Shown here: positions 16,430 to 24,740 of the stretch, one piece after another
Numbering within the stretch: position 1 is the stretch's first letter
Layout of the letters: each line of letters begins with the position of its first letter
The notes under the pieces: model-generated
The model's input: only the letters and a program-made list of their open reading frames with translations
Told to the model about the DNA's origin: nothing
Database searches by the model: none
Source of the DNA: Leptolyngbya sp. PCC 7375
Lineage (GTDB): Bacteria; Cyanobacteriota; Cyanobacteriia; Phormidesmidales; Phormidesmidaceae
Direction: 5' to 3'
NCBI RefSeq assembly: GCF_000316115.1
Contig: NZ_JH993797.1
Span: 3,086,486 to 3,150,485, forward strand
Length of the DNA stretch: 64,000 nt
Translations under genes and position numbers: made by a program

Positions 16430-19148
16430 CGTCGGGTTCATCTCCTTTCTGAGCGTCAGTAACGATAGTGACAGCTGGGCTTTGGCTTGCCACAGCCGCC
16501 GCGTCTTCTGCTGTGGATATAGGCACGTTCTCTGGTTGCCCTGGTATATCGTCGGGTCCGACATCTGCGATCGCATCGGTAAACCGTTGACGTGCTTCTC
16601 CTAGTTCGGTGACTTCTTCTTGAATTTCACGTACGTTGCTGGTGACGACGGCGAGACTATCAGCGGTGTCTTCGACTGACTCAAGGCCTTCAAACACACG
16701 GCTTAGCTTATTGCGATAGGCATCTTGCACCCTGGCCCGCTCTGACATCCAGGGATATGAGCGTTCTCCTACGACTCCATATTTCTTTAGCGCGTTGCCG
16801 ATTTTTCCGGTATTCTCGGCGGTCCATTCCAGCAGGTCTGATGTGGTATCGCTGATGTTACGAATGGTCCAAATGATGTTGGAGCCTGCCTGTAAAACTC
16901 TGTTTGCCTTTTGCCATGCAGTGCGGGTGTCATCATAGACATCTTCACCAACTACTGATTTGATGAAATTCTCTATGCTGCCACCGACTAATTCATTGAT
17001 ATCCAAGGCGTTGCCGCCTTCGTCTTTGACGCCAATTGCAGCCAGAGCATTACTCACGACATAGCCCAGCGTTTCACCGATGTCACGGCTGATCATCGCG
17101 CCATTGTGGAGCACTGTGACGAGGGTCAGCATGTTGATTAGCTTATCGAGATGCGTGTTTTGCCAGGCCTTTTTGGCAAAATTTTCCATCTCCAGCAACT
17201 TAGCCAAGATAGCTGCCAGCTGGGCGTTTTGAGACCCTTGCTGAAGCGCGTCTAATTTATCGTTTAGGCGTTTATCTAATTGCCCGATCACATCATCCGT
17301 GTGAGCATTAATGCCCCCATTGCATCCGCAAGAGCCTGATTTCCCTGTTTGCGGCAAATTAGTGCCAGGGTTGGTTTTCCTTTCGGGGACTAAAGGCGTT
17401 CCTGGATTTTGTCGTAAACCTGGAGTGATGGCTAAGCCTGGAATGAGTAAATCTGTTAGTGGATTACTTTGTTCCTCTTGTATCCTTCGTAATCGTTCAA
17501 TAACCGTATTTTCTTGTACTGTTTTTGCCTGCAAAGGGTCTGTACTAGGGACTGTTGCAGGTTCATTGGGTGCTACAGCGTCTAGTTCTGATGGGCTAAC
17601 TTTAGACGGATTACCCGGTATATTCCTAGCGGGCGCAAATCTACGTGTAGGAGTAGGAGTCGTTGGGTTAACTTCTGGTGTTTGCGCTGGTTGGGCTATT
17701 TCAGGTAAAGCTGGGTTATCAATAAAATCAGGCTCCCCACTGGGTAATTGAGGGACACCTAGTGGCAAATCAGGTAAAGCTGGGATATAGGGCTCAAAAG
17801 GAGTATTAGGTTGAGCTGTAGAGGTTGGCGAACTAGTTGGTGTAGCTGTTGGTAAAGGCAATGGGGAAGATCTTGCAGTAATCGGTGGTCTGACTGTTTG
17901 GGCAGGTACTGTACCCCCAGTATCTGGTAAACCATCCGCTGGGGTTATTTGAATATCACTGATAGTTGCGGTGTATTGAGAGCCAACGCCTGGGCATCCA
18001 GCTTGAGGTAAGCTACATCCGGCTGCAAATTCAGCTGTTGAACCGCCAGTATGTTCCCCTCTAATATTGGTTCCTTCCAGACCGATTCTAATTAATTGCC
18101 TTCTTGTATCGATTGGATCAGAAGAGTTATTAGACGTTGCCACCATTTGTTTGTAAAAACTAATGAGTGGCCCTCTTAAACGACTGGAGACAGTCCGACT
18201 AAATCTAAGTTCACCGTCTAGAAGAATCTCTGAATAGAAAGAAACATCGTACATTCTGCCTGGTTCTTGACCACCTGGTATTTCCGGAAAGTCAACAGGA
18301 ACACCCACATTACTAGGGACTGCTTTACCTGCATTGTCGCTTAAAGCTTGACCGATATAATCACCTAATGAAGGACCAAAAGGACGTCCCAAACCTTCAT
18401 AAATAGAATTTCCAACTAATAAGCCTAACCCTAACGATGCACTGCCTAAACCAATCAGTGGACCAGCACCTACACTAGCAACAGGCGTTAATCCTAGTGC
18501 TCCAGCGGGTACAGCACCTGCCCCTAATGCTCCACCAGCAGCCGTTAAACTCGTTCGAACACCAGGTTTAATACCGGTTGTTCCTTTAGTATTAGGTAAT
18601 AGTTGATTTCCGACTCCTCTAGCTTTAGCCGCATTAAAGGCTTGAATTGCTGATTGAGTTCTAGCACTTCCTGTAATAGCGGTACCTGCATTTCTTGAAA
18701 CGTTAGTTCTAGCAGTACCAAAACGACTAATATTTCTACCTGAGGCTGTTGTCCCTCTAGCAGTACCCCGGGTATAGGAACTATTGTTTAATGATGCATT
18801 TCTTCTAGCGGTTTCTCCAACCGTTTCAGGTCCTCTGTAATTGGCATTAGTATTTAATTGATTCAGTCTATTACTTGCTTGATTTCTAGCGCTTACTCTG
18901 GCACTTCTAGCATTGCCGCTTTGCATATCAGGGAAATGCATCCCCCCGGTTCCTCTACTGCCATAAAAAGAACGTTCTAACGTAAATCGACTGTTTACCT
19001 GATTACTAAAGCTGGAATTACTAGAAAACGTTGTTCCGGGACTCGCACCATTACCATATCTGAGTACGTTACTGTTTCCGTTGGTTAAAACAGTAGACCC
19101 TTGTCCAATATTTAAAGATGTTCCTTTGGGTATATTGCTAGTTGACAT
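16416..19148 (-). CDS. Large mosaic protein (910 residues) of island A, unrecognised
   Basis: Three zones are visible. Residues 1-190 are low-complexity, rich in Asn, Ser, Thr and Arg with many short repeats of the RNASR/TART kind. Residues about 190-275 are Gly/Ala-rich and hydrophobic, as in a membrane-active or glycine-zipper segment. A Pro/Thr-rich linker at about 410-610 ends at a CGCNGG motif. Residues about 620-890 are helical, with long amphipathic stretches and coiled-coil character. The first two thirds use AT-rich codons unlike the last third and neighbouring genes, which suggests a module swap. The ATG at 19148 is used; the frame opens at a TTG nine bases earlier. A virion-associated or surface protein is plausible but not shown. 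Confidence 0.6.
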   Translation of the reverse strand: MSTSNIPKGTSLNIGQGSTVLTNGNSNVLRYGNGASPGTTFSSNSSFSNQVNSRFTLERSFYGSRGTGGMHFPDMQSGNARSARVSARNQASNRLNQLNTNANYRGPETVGETARRNASLNNSSYTRGTARGTTASGRNISRFGTARTNVSRNAGTAITGSARTQSAIQAFNAAKARGVGNQLLPNTKGTTGIKPGVRTSLTAAGGALGAGAVPAGALGLTPVASVGAGPLIGLGSASLGLGLLVGNSIYEGLGRPFGPSLGDYIGQALSDNAGKAVPSNVGVPVDFPEIPGGQEPGRMYDVSFYSEILLDGELRFSRTVSSRLRGPLISFYKQMVATSNNSSDPIDTRRQLIRIGLEGTNIRGEHTGGSTAEFAAGCSLPQAGCPGVGSQYTATISDIQITPADGLPDTGGTVPAQTVRPPITARSSPLPLPTATPTSSPTSTAQPNTPFEPYIPALPDLPLGVPQLPSGEPDFIDNPALPEIAQPAQTPEVNPTTPTPTRRFAPARNIPGNPSKVSPSELDAVAPNEPATVPSTDPLQAKTVQENTVIERLRRIQEEQSNPLTDLLIPGLAITPGLRQNPGTPLVPERKTNPGTNLPQTGKSGSCGCNGGINAHTDDVIGQLDKRLNDKLDALQQGSQNAQLAAILAKLLEMENFAKKAWQNTHLDKLINMLTLVTVLHNGAMISRDIGETLGYVVSNALAAIGVKDEGGNALDINELVGGSIENFIKSVVGEDVYDDTRTAWQKANRVLQAGSNIIWTIRNISDTTSDLLEWTAENTGKIGNALKKYGVVGERSYPWMSERARVQDAYRNKLSRVFEGLESVEDTADSLAVVTSNVREIQEEVTELGEARQRFTDAIADVGPDDIPGQPENVPISTAEDAAAVASQSPAVTIVTDAQKGDEPDDATP

Positions 19149-19303
19149 AAGGCACAAAAGGACAACTCAAAAAAAGAAGCCATTAGTTTAATTACTAACA
19201 GCTTCCCTTGTAATAATCTATTTGATGTAGATACCCCTTACTTAGTTTGTGTTTGCACCAAATAAGTCATTTAATTGAGTGCTTAAATTATTAGGCTAGC
19301 TTA

Positions 19304-19612
19304 CTAAACCTGTAAGTAGGAAGCTGGAATAGTACCGTCTAACTCTGGTTGTACTGCTGCCCACAAAGATGGGTATTCTGTAGACGTAAAATTAGGCTGT
19401 AGTGCAACGTTAATTCTGAAACTAGCAATATTTTGCTCTGTATAAGAACGAAATAAGGACTTGTCATATTGGAAGACATTTAATCCTTCGGCTTCCTGAT
19501 ATCTACGACCATTGGCCATAAACTCTAGTGTGGAACAGGCCCAGACCGCTAACGTTTCTAGGTCAGTTAATGCAGTATCCGGTATCTCGGCTCTTGAAAT
19601 GGGGATAGCCAT
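19304..19612 (-). CDS. Unrecognised 102-residue protein, first gene of island A operon
   Basis: Starts MAIPISRAEIPDTALTDLET and contains a helical N-terminal half followed by a more beta-like C-terminal half (FRINVALQPNFTSTEYPSLW). It has the same AT-rich codon style as the first part of the 910-residue gene, from which it is separated by about 155 bp that show no other gene. It is the most upstream gene of the minus-strand operon; the promoter must lie in 19613-19711. No family recognised. Confidence 0.55.
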   Translation of the reverse strand: MAIPISRAEIPDTALTDLETLAVWACSTLEFMANGRRYQEAEGLNVFQYDKSLFRSYTEQNIASFRINVALQPNFTSTEYPSLWAAVQPELDGTIPASYLQV

Positions 19613-19711
19613 AATACTTGATAATAGCTTTGTACTAGTACATTGTACTCAGCACACTTATTAAATGGCCAGAACTCATGTTACTTAAACTAAACAGTTA
19701 GGAAATAGTAA

Positions 19712-20050
19712 TCATGCCCGCTTTTTGTGACTGAGTAATGACTTTTGCCATTGTTGAATGGCTCGCCGGTGGGCTATCTGGTTGTGTCGGTTTGCCTGCC
19801 AGTCCTGCAACAATGGGCGATTGTAAGTGATGCGTGAACCCTCTCTGAAATAGTGAGCCCCCTCTGTCCATTGCTCGTGATATCGCTCGATTGTTCTGGG
19901 GGACACGCATAACAATTTCGCCGCCTGTGATTTGTCGATGGTTTCGGGCAGTTCTGTCTCTTCCATGGTGGTGGCTATCCGTTCTTGAGCTTCGGCCTGG
20001 CGCTCCAAGGCGATCGCAATTCGGGTTAATGCATCCAATAGCTTAAGCAC
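19712..20050 (-). CDS. HTH protein, homologue of the island B candidate excisionase
   Basis: About 112 residues. The N-terminal third is an amphipathic helix, followed by a MerR/excisionase-type HTH (IDKSQAAKLLCVSPRTIERY) and the tail RITYNRPLLQDWQANRHNQI, closely similar to the protein at 3325-3633. I prefer the GTG at 20050, which has GGAGG 8 bases upstream, over an ATG at 20065 without such a site. It overlaps the end of the preceding small gene. Presence of one copy in each integrase-bearing island suggests a recombination directionality or control function, by inference. Confidence 0.65.
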   Translation of the reverse strand: MLKLLDALTRIAIALERQAEAQERIATTMEETELPETIDKSQAAKLLCVSPRTIERYHEQWTEGAHYFREGSRITYNRPLLQDWQANRHNQIAHRRAIQQWQKSLLSHKKRA

Positions 20051-20285
20051 GCACCCATCCTCCATCTACCAGCTCAATACATAGCCTTTCTTCCAGCAGC
20101 TCCATGTCATCCAAGCTGCACCATTCTTTCGTAGGGCGATCCAGCCATTGATTTAGCCATTGGTGAATCAACGGGGACCGCCACGACAGCCCAGCGATAG
20201 TCATCAAAACCTCTACCTTCGCTATCTGGTCTGAGAAGTCGACAGGAGACTCCCTAAGAGCTAAGTCAATCTTGAGGTTTTCCAC
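20043..20285 (-). CDS. Small unrecognised acidic protein after the primase
   Basis: An 80-residue protein with GTG start, beginning MENLKIDLALRESPVDFSDQ, mainly helical and acidic, with several Trp residues. It starts 3 bases after the primase stop and overlaps the following HTH gene, so primase, this gene and the HTH gene form one transcript. No family recognised. A primase accessory role is suggested only by position. Confidence 0.6.
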   Translation of the reverse strand: MENLKIDLALRESPVDFSDQIAKVEVLMTIAGLSWRSPLIHQWLNQWLDRPTKEWCSLDDMELLEERLCIELVDGGWVRA

Positions 20286-20288
20286 AGT

Positions 20289-21692
20289 TCAGCCCCCCTG
20301 CAAGCCTGTGGAAAACCCCTCTCCTCCCCCTGAACCCCCTCCTTCTCCCCTGGGGTAAAGATTTTTTGGGGCGTCCGTCAGCGGTACACACCTCAGTAAC
20401 CCCCCTAAGGTGTGTAATCCCTCTGATATCAATGGTTTTGCAGAATCACTTAACGATTCGTTACTTGCCTGAGATCGCGTTTGATCGCTTTCAGGGTCTG
20501 GCATTACACACCAATGTTCGGGATGCCAAAGGGCTAGGTTTTTGTAAAGGGTTTGGGCTGAGCACCTTGCCAAACTGCATAATTGAGTCATCCTTGCCGT
20601 AACCGCGTCTAAGAGATCTCCTCTTTTGGCCAAGTAAGTGATGGCTTGAGATATCCGCTTCCTAGCGTCGAGCTGGCGCTCGTCGTTTAGGTTTTGAATA
20701 GTGCTCACAGCTGTAGTCGTGGGTTGAGATCCAATGGGCCACCAGAAGCGTGTGGCCCACCTCGCCCAGGCTCGGCTTTTTTTTGCGATCGCACCCTGGT
20801 GTCTGCACCACTCGTGATATCCATCACGAGTCACCGCCATTTGCTCTACATAGGTCCACAGTTCATCGTCTGCCAGGCCCTCAAATACCCGTCCATAGCA
20901 TGCGATCGCTTTAAGGATGCCGTTTGTTTGCCCCTGGCCTGTCCAACCAAGGTCGATTTCGCGGCGTAAATCATCAACCCATACCTCAACTTTCCCTGCT
21001 ACCGATCGCCGTCGTTTACGTTGCAGTTCACGGCCTTGCTCCAATGCTGATTGAAACAAGGACAGATCCTGGGCTTGCATACAAAAATCCCACTGCCAGA
21101 AAAACCGTTCCAGGCCTCCAGCAGTGGGAGCAAGATTGTGATCCATTAAGCAACTTCCCGAACCAGGTTGCAGTGGTAACCGGTGGCCGTTGTACTCGGT
21201 GATCTCCCACTTACGGGCATAGGGTTTGATATTAGGAAAGGTTTCACAGTGACCAGGCTTTACCTTGATGCCTTGAGCTTCCAATGCATGTTTTAAAGTG
21301 CATGCCAGGTTGAACGTGCTCACCAGCGCTGGCAATGGACAGTAGAGATGCCAGCCTCCCGACCAGGATGATCGGGTGAGGATAGTACGTACGATGCCTA
21401 TGGTTTCTAGGGCTTCACGGATTTTATCCAGGCTGTCGGCATTGTGGTAATCGCCACCGGCGTCAATATCAATCATTGCGTAGCGGGTTTGATTGCCAAA
21501 TCGGACACCGACAAGAACGCCCGCGTCCTGCCATCTTGACCACAGAGCACGCGGGCGCATTGGGAATGAATGAGTAATCCATTCAGTGTCTTCGGTACGT
21601 TGGATCGTTCGCCATTTGTAACTAAAGATTCCACATAACCGCCGAGCAATTGGAGCGCTCGGAGGTGGATCGTTTAGGAGGTTAATGCGCAT
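20289..21692 (-). CDS. Archaeo-eukaryotic-type primase / prim-pol of island A
   Basis: A 467-residue replication protein. The catalytic AEP features are YAMIDIDAGGDYH (Asp75, Asp77) and SSWSGGWHLYCPLP (His115), which form the metal and nucleotide site of the prim-pol superfamily. A helical region follows at about 230-330, and the C-terminal 60 residues are Gly/Ser-rich and probably disordered. No helicase domain is present, unlike many phage prim-pol fusions, so a host or unrecognised helicase is needed. The gene is divergent from the XRE regulator at 21884. It shows that island A can probably replicate its own DNA. Confidence 0.72.
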   Translation of the reverse strand: MRINLLNDPPPSAPIARRLCGIFSYKWRTIQRTEDTEWITHSFPMRPRALWSRWQDAGVLVGVRFGNQTRYAMIDIDAGGDYHNADSLDKIREALETIGIVRTILTRSSWSGGWHLYCPLPALVSTFNLACTLKHALEAQGIKVKPGHCETFPNIKPYARKWEITEYNGHRLPLQPGSGSCLMDHNLAPTAGGLERFFWQWDFCMQAQDLSLFQSALEQGRELQRKRRRSVAGKVEVWVDDLRREIDLGWTGQGQTNGILKAIACYGRVFEGLADDELWTYVEQMAVTRDGYHEWCRHQGAIAKKSRAWARWATRFWWPIGSQPTTTAVSTIQNLNDERQLDARKRISQAITYLAKRGDLLDAVTARMTQLCSLARCSAQTLYKNLALWHPEHWCVMPDPESDQTRSQASNESLSDSAKPLISEGLHTLGGLLRCVPLTDAPKNLYPRGEGGGSGGGEGFSTGLQGG

Positions 21693-21760
21693 GTGAGTTA
21701 AATTTCAATTTATTTTGAAAAATGAACAGAGCATCGTAGGGTAGTTCATGCGTTTGGGGT

Positions 21761-21872
21761 GTCAGACGATGCGTCTGACGCGGGAAAATAGAATAAGCAA
21801 AGGGGTGATCGTCGCCAAACAAGAACCCCTTTGCATGTCGTCTACCTAGATGAATCGAGATGACGATTCGTC
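21761..21872. promoter_or_regulatory. Palindromic operators between primase and XRE regulator
   Basis: Two related palindromes lie in the divergent gap: GTCAGACG ATG CGTCTGAC (21761-21779, 8-bp arms) and GACGATTCGTC (21862-21872). Both contain GACG/CGTC half-sites. They are placed where a regulator would control both transcripts, and the XRE protein encoded alongside is the obvious candidate. Confidence 0.55.
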
Positions 21873-21883
21873 TAATATGGGTT

Positions 21884-22150
21884 ATGTTAGATCCGAATGG
21901 TTCAAAGAAGCAACTCACAGGACCAGTTATGAAGCGATTAAGAGAGGCTCTGGGCCTTTCTCAAGAGCGGTTTGCCAGGCTTATCGGCTGTTCTTACAAA
22001 AAGATTTCACGTAGTGAGAGCGGTAGTGAGATTACGTTTACTGTTCCTGAGATGAAAAAACTTGACTTGATGTTGAAGGAGCATTTTGGTGTGGATATTC
22101 ATGCCTTGCCAGATGATACTCAAAATGGAGATTTACCATTTCTCCACTAG
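21884..22150 (+). CDS. XRE-family HTH regulator of island A
   Basis: An 88-residue protein, mostly a single helix-turn-helix domain: MKRLREALGLSQERFARLIG followed by CSYKKISRSESGSEITFTVP. It resembles small cyanobacterial and phage XRE regulators. The ATG at 21884 is taken; another in-frame ATG at 21860 would place the start inside the second palindrome and is less likely. It is divergent from the primase gene and probably represses the primase operon, as in Cro/CI-type switches. Confidence 0.75.
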   Translation: MLDPNGSKKQLTGPVMKRLREALGLSQERFARLIGCSYKKISRSESGSEITFTVPEMKKLDLMLKEHFGVDIHALPDDTQNGDLPFLH

Positions 22151-22500
22151 TCATTTAGTCATGGAGACACCTGCGGTACGGGTAGATCCAAACTGCAGGC
22201 GTCTATCCCTCCAAAATTGCGGCAGGAGGATTTAGCCAATGCCTTAGGTATCTATAAACGTTCCGTTCAAAAGAGGGAAAGTCGAGATTTTCGAACCAGT
22301 TTCTGAATCTTGATAAATTGACTGCGGCGTGGGTGGAGCCACGCCGCAAATTGTCCAATTCAATACCGCGATGTATTCAAAAAGGACTGATCGATTATGA
22401 CCGATTAATGTATTTGTCTGTGTGATCTAACTCCTCAGTTTTTCGTGAGGTAGGCCGCATACGTGGCCACAGTTTGTAGTGTCAAAAAACAATATGAAAA
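22151..22500. other. Gap with gene remnant and strong hairpin
   Basis: About 350 bp. A perfect 10-bp stem TGCGGCGTGG / CCACGCCGCA lies at 22323-22348 without a T tail. A plus-strand frame ending at about 22305 (LRQEDLANALGIYKRSVQKR) looks like part of an HTH protein but has no usable start, so it may be a gene remnant. The rest shows nothing I can support. Confidence 0.4.
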
Positions 22501-22824
22501 ATGTCTCAATCAATCGATGAAAACCTTTTTCAGAGCGTTACTCAAGCCAGTAATCCAGCTCTTTCTCGTGCTCTTAGACAGCTAGACAGCAGCACCTATG
22601 AAATTTCCACTTACAACAACTCTGTTGAGGTGGCTTATTTCATGCGGGAGAAAATGGCGTATATAGCCGCCTCTGATGGAGACCTAGACATAATTGAGTC
22701 TGCCCAATCAGCAAAAGGTGCGTTAGATCAATGGTTGTTTTCACAATCTCTCACTCCAGAGGAATCGGGATTGTTAGACGAACAGCTCTATATGAATGAG
22801 CCGATGCTGCCTGACTACCCCTAA
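22501..22824 (+). CDS. Unrecognised 107-residue acidic protein
   Basis: Starts MSQSIDENLFQSVTQASNPA, is acidic and mainly helical, with a Tyr/Met-rich end (DEQLYMNEPMLPDYP). No membrane segment or known motif. It is the first of a plus-strand run of small genes that continues to 25374 and is set off from the XRE gene by 350 bp, so it probably has its own promoter. A small accessory protein of the element is the best description. Confidence 0.6.
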   Translation: MSQSIDENLFQSVTQASNPALSRALRQLDSSTYEISTYNNSVEVAYFMREKMAYIAASDGDLDIIESAQSAKGALDQWLFSQSLTPEESGLLDEQLYMNEPMLPDYP

Positions 22825-22898
22825 AGCGCACACCATCAGCACAGATAGCGAACATCTAAAAGCACATCTAAAAGCATTGACTTACAAGGTTTAGCACA

Positions 22899-23486
22899 AT
22901 GGCAGAACAATATACGCACATCTCAGAGGTGCACTCTCCGCACACCAGTAGCACAGTTCCGAGCACAGGCGCACAGTATACCGCTAAACAGCTTTCGGAA
23001 GAACTAGACATTGCTAGCCCTACTCTAAGAACTCGATGGTTTCCATGGCTGGTCAAGGTTGCTCCTGAGCAGCTGCTCAAGACCGATAACGGCTATACCG
23101 AGTTTGCAAGAACATTGTTTCGAGAACTCAAGGAGATAGACCCATCAGAGCGCTCAGCCTGGGTAGTCGATGCCAAACATCGTTATTCCCAAGAATGGGA
23201 GTCCGCTGGTGTGATTGAAGGCGAACTAATGCCCGAAAGTGTTGGAGGAACGCTGGCCACTATCAACACTCAAAACACATCAGCAGAGTTAGCTATTCAA
23301 GCCGAACTTGAGCAGTTAGAAGGTTTTATCTCAGGCATTCAACAGGCTGAGGCCAATTTCTCAGAGGCAGAGCTGGCCACGTTTCGCGCTTCAGGTGCTC
23401 ATCGTGGCATTGCCAGGTTCAAAGTAGAAACTCAGGCAGAGATTGACACCGTAAACCTACTACGCAAAAAGCGGATGGAAGGCTGA
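22899..23486 (+). CDS. Unrecognised protein with MerR/HTH-like N-terminal part
   Basis: A 195-residue protein. Residues about 28-78 (YTAKQLSEELDIASPTLRTR, then WFPWLVKVAPEQLL) resemble a helix-turn-helix of the type found in plasmid and phage small DNA-binding proteins. Residues about 125-190 are helical and acidic, possibly coiled coil, ending in a basic RKKRMEG. The gene follows the previous one by 74 bp. DNA-binding is a reasonable inference from the first half; the target and function are not visible. Confidence 0.6.
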   Translation: MAEQYTHISEVHSPHTSSTVPSTGAQYTAKQLSEELDIASPTLRTRWFPWLVKVAPEQLLKTDNGYTEFARTLFRELKEIDPSERSAWVVDAKHRYSQEWESAGVIEGELMPESVGGTLATINTQNTSAELAIQAELEQLEGFISGIQQAEANFSEAELATFRASGAHRGIARFKVETQAEIDTVNLLRKKRMEG

Positions 23487-23489
23487 ACT

Positions 23490-23633
23490 ATGGTGCTTGC
23501 AGTAATTGTTTTTGGCCTTGTGTTTATCTTCTTTTCAAAAGCTGTTCTTTCAAAGCCAAAACCTAAGGGGCGTAGACCATCTAAACGTCGCCCACCCATG
23601 CCACCCCCACATTACTACTACGAGGAAGACTGA
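23490..23633 (+). CDS. Single-span membrane micro-protein, 47 residues
   Basis: Starts two bases after the previous stop. It has one membrane segment at the N-terminus (MVLAVIVFGLVFIFFSKAVL), then a very basic stretch (KPKPKGRRPSKRRPP) and the end PPPHYYYEED. The basic stretch after the span predicts the C-terminus stays in the cytoplasm. It is followed one base later by another single-span protein. Pairs of tiny membrane proteins of this kind are known in membrane-containing or filamentous phages and in toxin modules, but no family is recognised here. Confidence 0.6.
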   Translation: MVLAVIVFGLVFIFFSKAVLSKPKPKGRRPSKRRPPMPPPHYYYEED

Positions 23634-23634
23634 A

Positions 23635-23883
23635 ATGGTTCAACCACTTTTGTTGTTAATAGCAGTAATTGGCTTGTTGGCCGTTGCCAGCAATTCTGAC
23701 GCTTACGTAGATGACTATGATCGTTATCCCGATGACAGACAAAGGCTGCCAAGAACGATGATCGGCTCAAGGGTAGTTGAAGACTATCGCCATGAGTGGC
23801 AAGACTTTGATTATTCAGAAGAGAGTTTTCAGGGAGCCCAAGGATATCAAGACGAATGGAATGACTGGGAGGATGCCGCATAA
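23635..23883 (+). CDS. Single-span membrane small protein, acidic Tyr-rich tail
   Basis: An 82-residue protein: MVQPLLLLIAVIGLLAVASN forms a signal-anchor, and the remainder is acidic and rich in Asp, Tyr and Gln (YVDDYDRYPDDRQRLP, ending EWNDWEDAA). The ATG follows the previous stop by one base, and its own stop overlaps the next ATG (TAATG). The tail polarity is opposite to the basic tail of the preceding micro-protein, so the two could interact. No family recognised. Confidence 0.6.
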   Translation: MVQPLLLLIAVIGLLAVASNSDAYVDDYDRYPDDRQRLPRTMIGSRVVEDYRHEWQDFDYSEESFQGAQGYQDEWNDWEDAA

Positions 23884-24290
23884 TGAAAAACAAAAAATCT
23901 GCTTTGGATAGGGTTCGCCATCTGCTTGGCTATGTTCCAGATGATGATGAGGCAATTATGGAAATTAGTAATGATGAAGGTGATCATTGGGTAATGCATG
24001 TTCCGACTCACGATTTACTTCAAACGGGCAGCTCATTGATAGGAGCTGGTGCAGAGGTGGATAAAGATGAAGAACTTTACTACCAACCTAAAAAAGCTCA
24101 GCAAGAGTACGAATCTAGAGACCATCAGCAATATAGGTTTAAAGCAGCTCGTATTGTTGATGAAGACGAAGATGATGAGAGCACTTTTGATTATGAAGAT
24201 GATAGAACTCGTGACCATGATTATTGGGATTATGAGGTCACTGACTACAATTCATCTAAAGTTCCTAAAAAATATAGGTGGTGGCAATAG
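23883..24290 (+). CDS. Unrecognised acidic protein, 135 residues
   Basis: Begins MKNKKSALDRVRHLLGYVPD and is strongly acidic, with runs such as DEDEDDESTFDYEDD in the second half and an aromatic, basic end (KKYRWWQ). Its start is coupled to the previous gene by TAATG. No membrane segment. Highly acidic small proteins in mobile elements are sometimes DNA mimics, which is offered only as a possibility. Confidence 0.6.
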   Translation: MKNKKSALDRVRHLLGYVPDDDEAIMEISNDEGDHWVMHVPTHDLLQTGSSLIGAGAEVDKDEELYYQPKKAQQEYESRDHQQYRFKAARIVDEDEDDESTFDYEDDRTRDHDYWDYEVTDYNSSKVPKKYRWWQ

Positions 24291-24335
24291 ATACGTGAAG
24301 TAAAATAGTTCACGAGTACTATTTGAGTCTGGGCT

Positions 24336-24740
24336 ATGGAAATTACACGCATCAACCACATTGAAAATCTTCAACTTTTTCTGGAACAAGATTCTGGATG
24401 GGTCGGCTATCCAGAAGACTTACTAGACATTGAAAGAGATTGTGCATGTCAATTGGTTTTCAACGCATCTGACGAAGAGAAACAACAAGCCCGTAAAGAT
24501 GTTTATTGCATTGTTGTTGAACCTGATTATGAAGGGACTTTGTCGTCTGGTCAGAGAGAGTTATACGAGGCTATGTTGCATCTCCAACAGAATACAGTTC
24601 ATTCTGTGGTGACTGTAGGTCAGTTAATGACAAAGCTTAATCTCAAGACTCCTATGCCTGTTTTGTCGAGACTAGATAATCTTCAAACGTTGAATGCAAT
24701 CGATGGATATGTATGGTGGACTAAATCGGGCCTAAAATAG
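24336..24740 (+). CDS. Unrecognised 134-residue protein, winged-helix-like end
   Basis: Begins MEITRINHIENLQLFLEQDS. The second half (GQRELYEAMLHLQQNTVHSV, then VGQLMTKLNLKTPMPVLSRL) has the pattern of a winged helix DNA-binding domain ending in a GYVWW wing. It follows the acidic protein by 45 bp. The winged-helix reading is tentative and based on hydrophobic spacing only. Confidence 0.55.
   Translation: MEITRINHIENLQLFLEQDSGWVGYPEDLLDIERDCACQLVFNASDEEKQQARKDVYCIVVEPDYEGTLSSGQRELYEAMLHLQQNTVHSVVTVGQLMTKLNLKTPMPVLSRLDNLQTLNAIDGYVWWTKSGLK

Noticed and set aside
12231..19612. Interpretation of the operon as an ordinary tailed prophage
   Set aside because: No terminase, portal, major capsid, tail tape measure or lysis gene could be recognised by motif.
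21682..21918. 78-codon minus-strand frame over the primase promoter
   Set aside because: It covers the operator palindromes and overlaps the divergent XRE start; composition is not protein-like.
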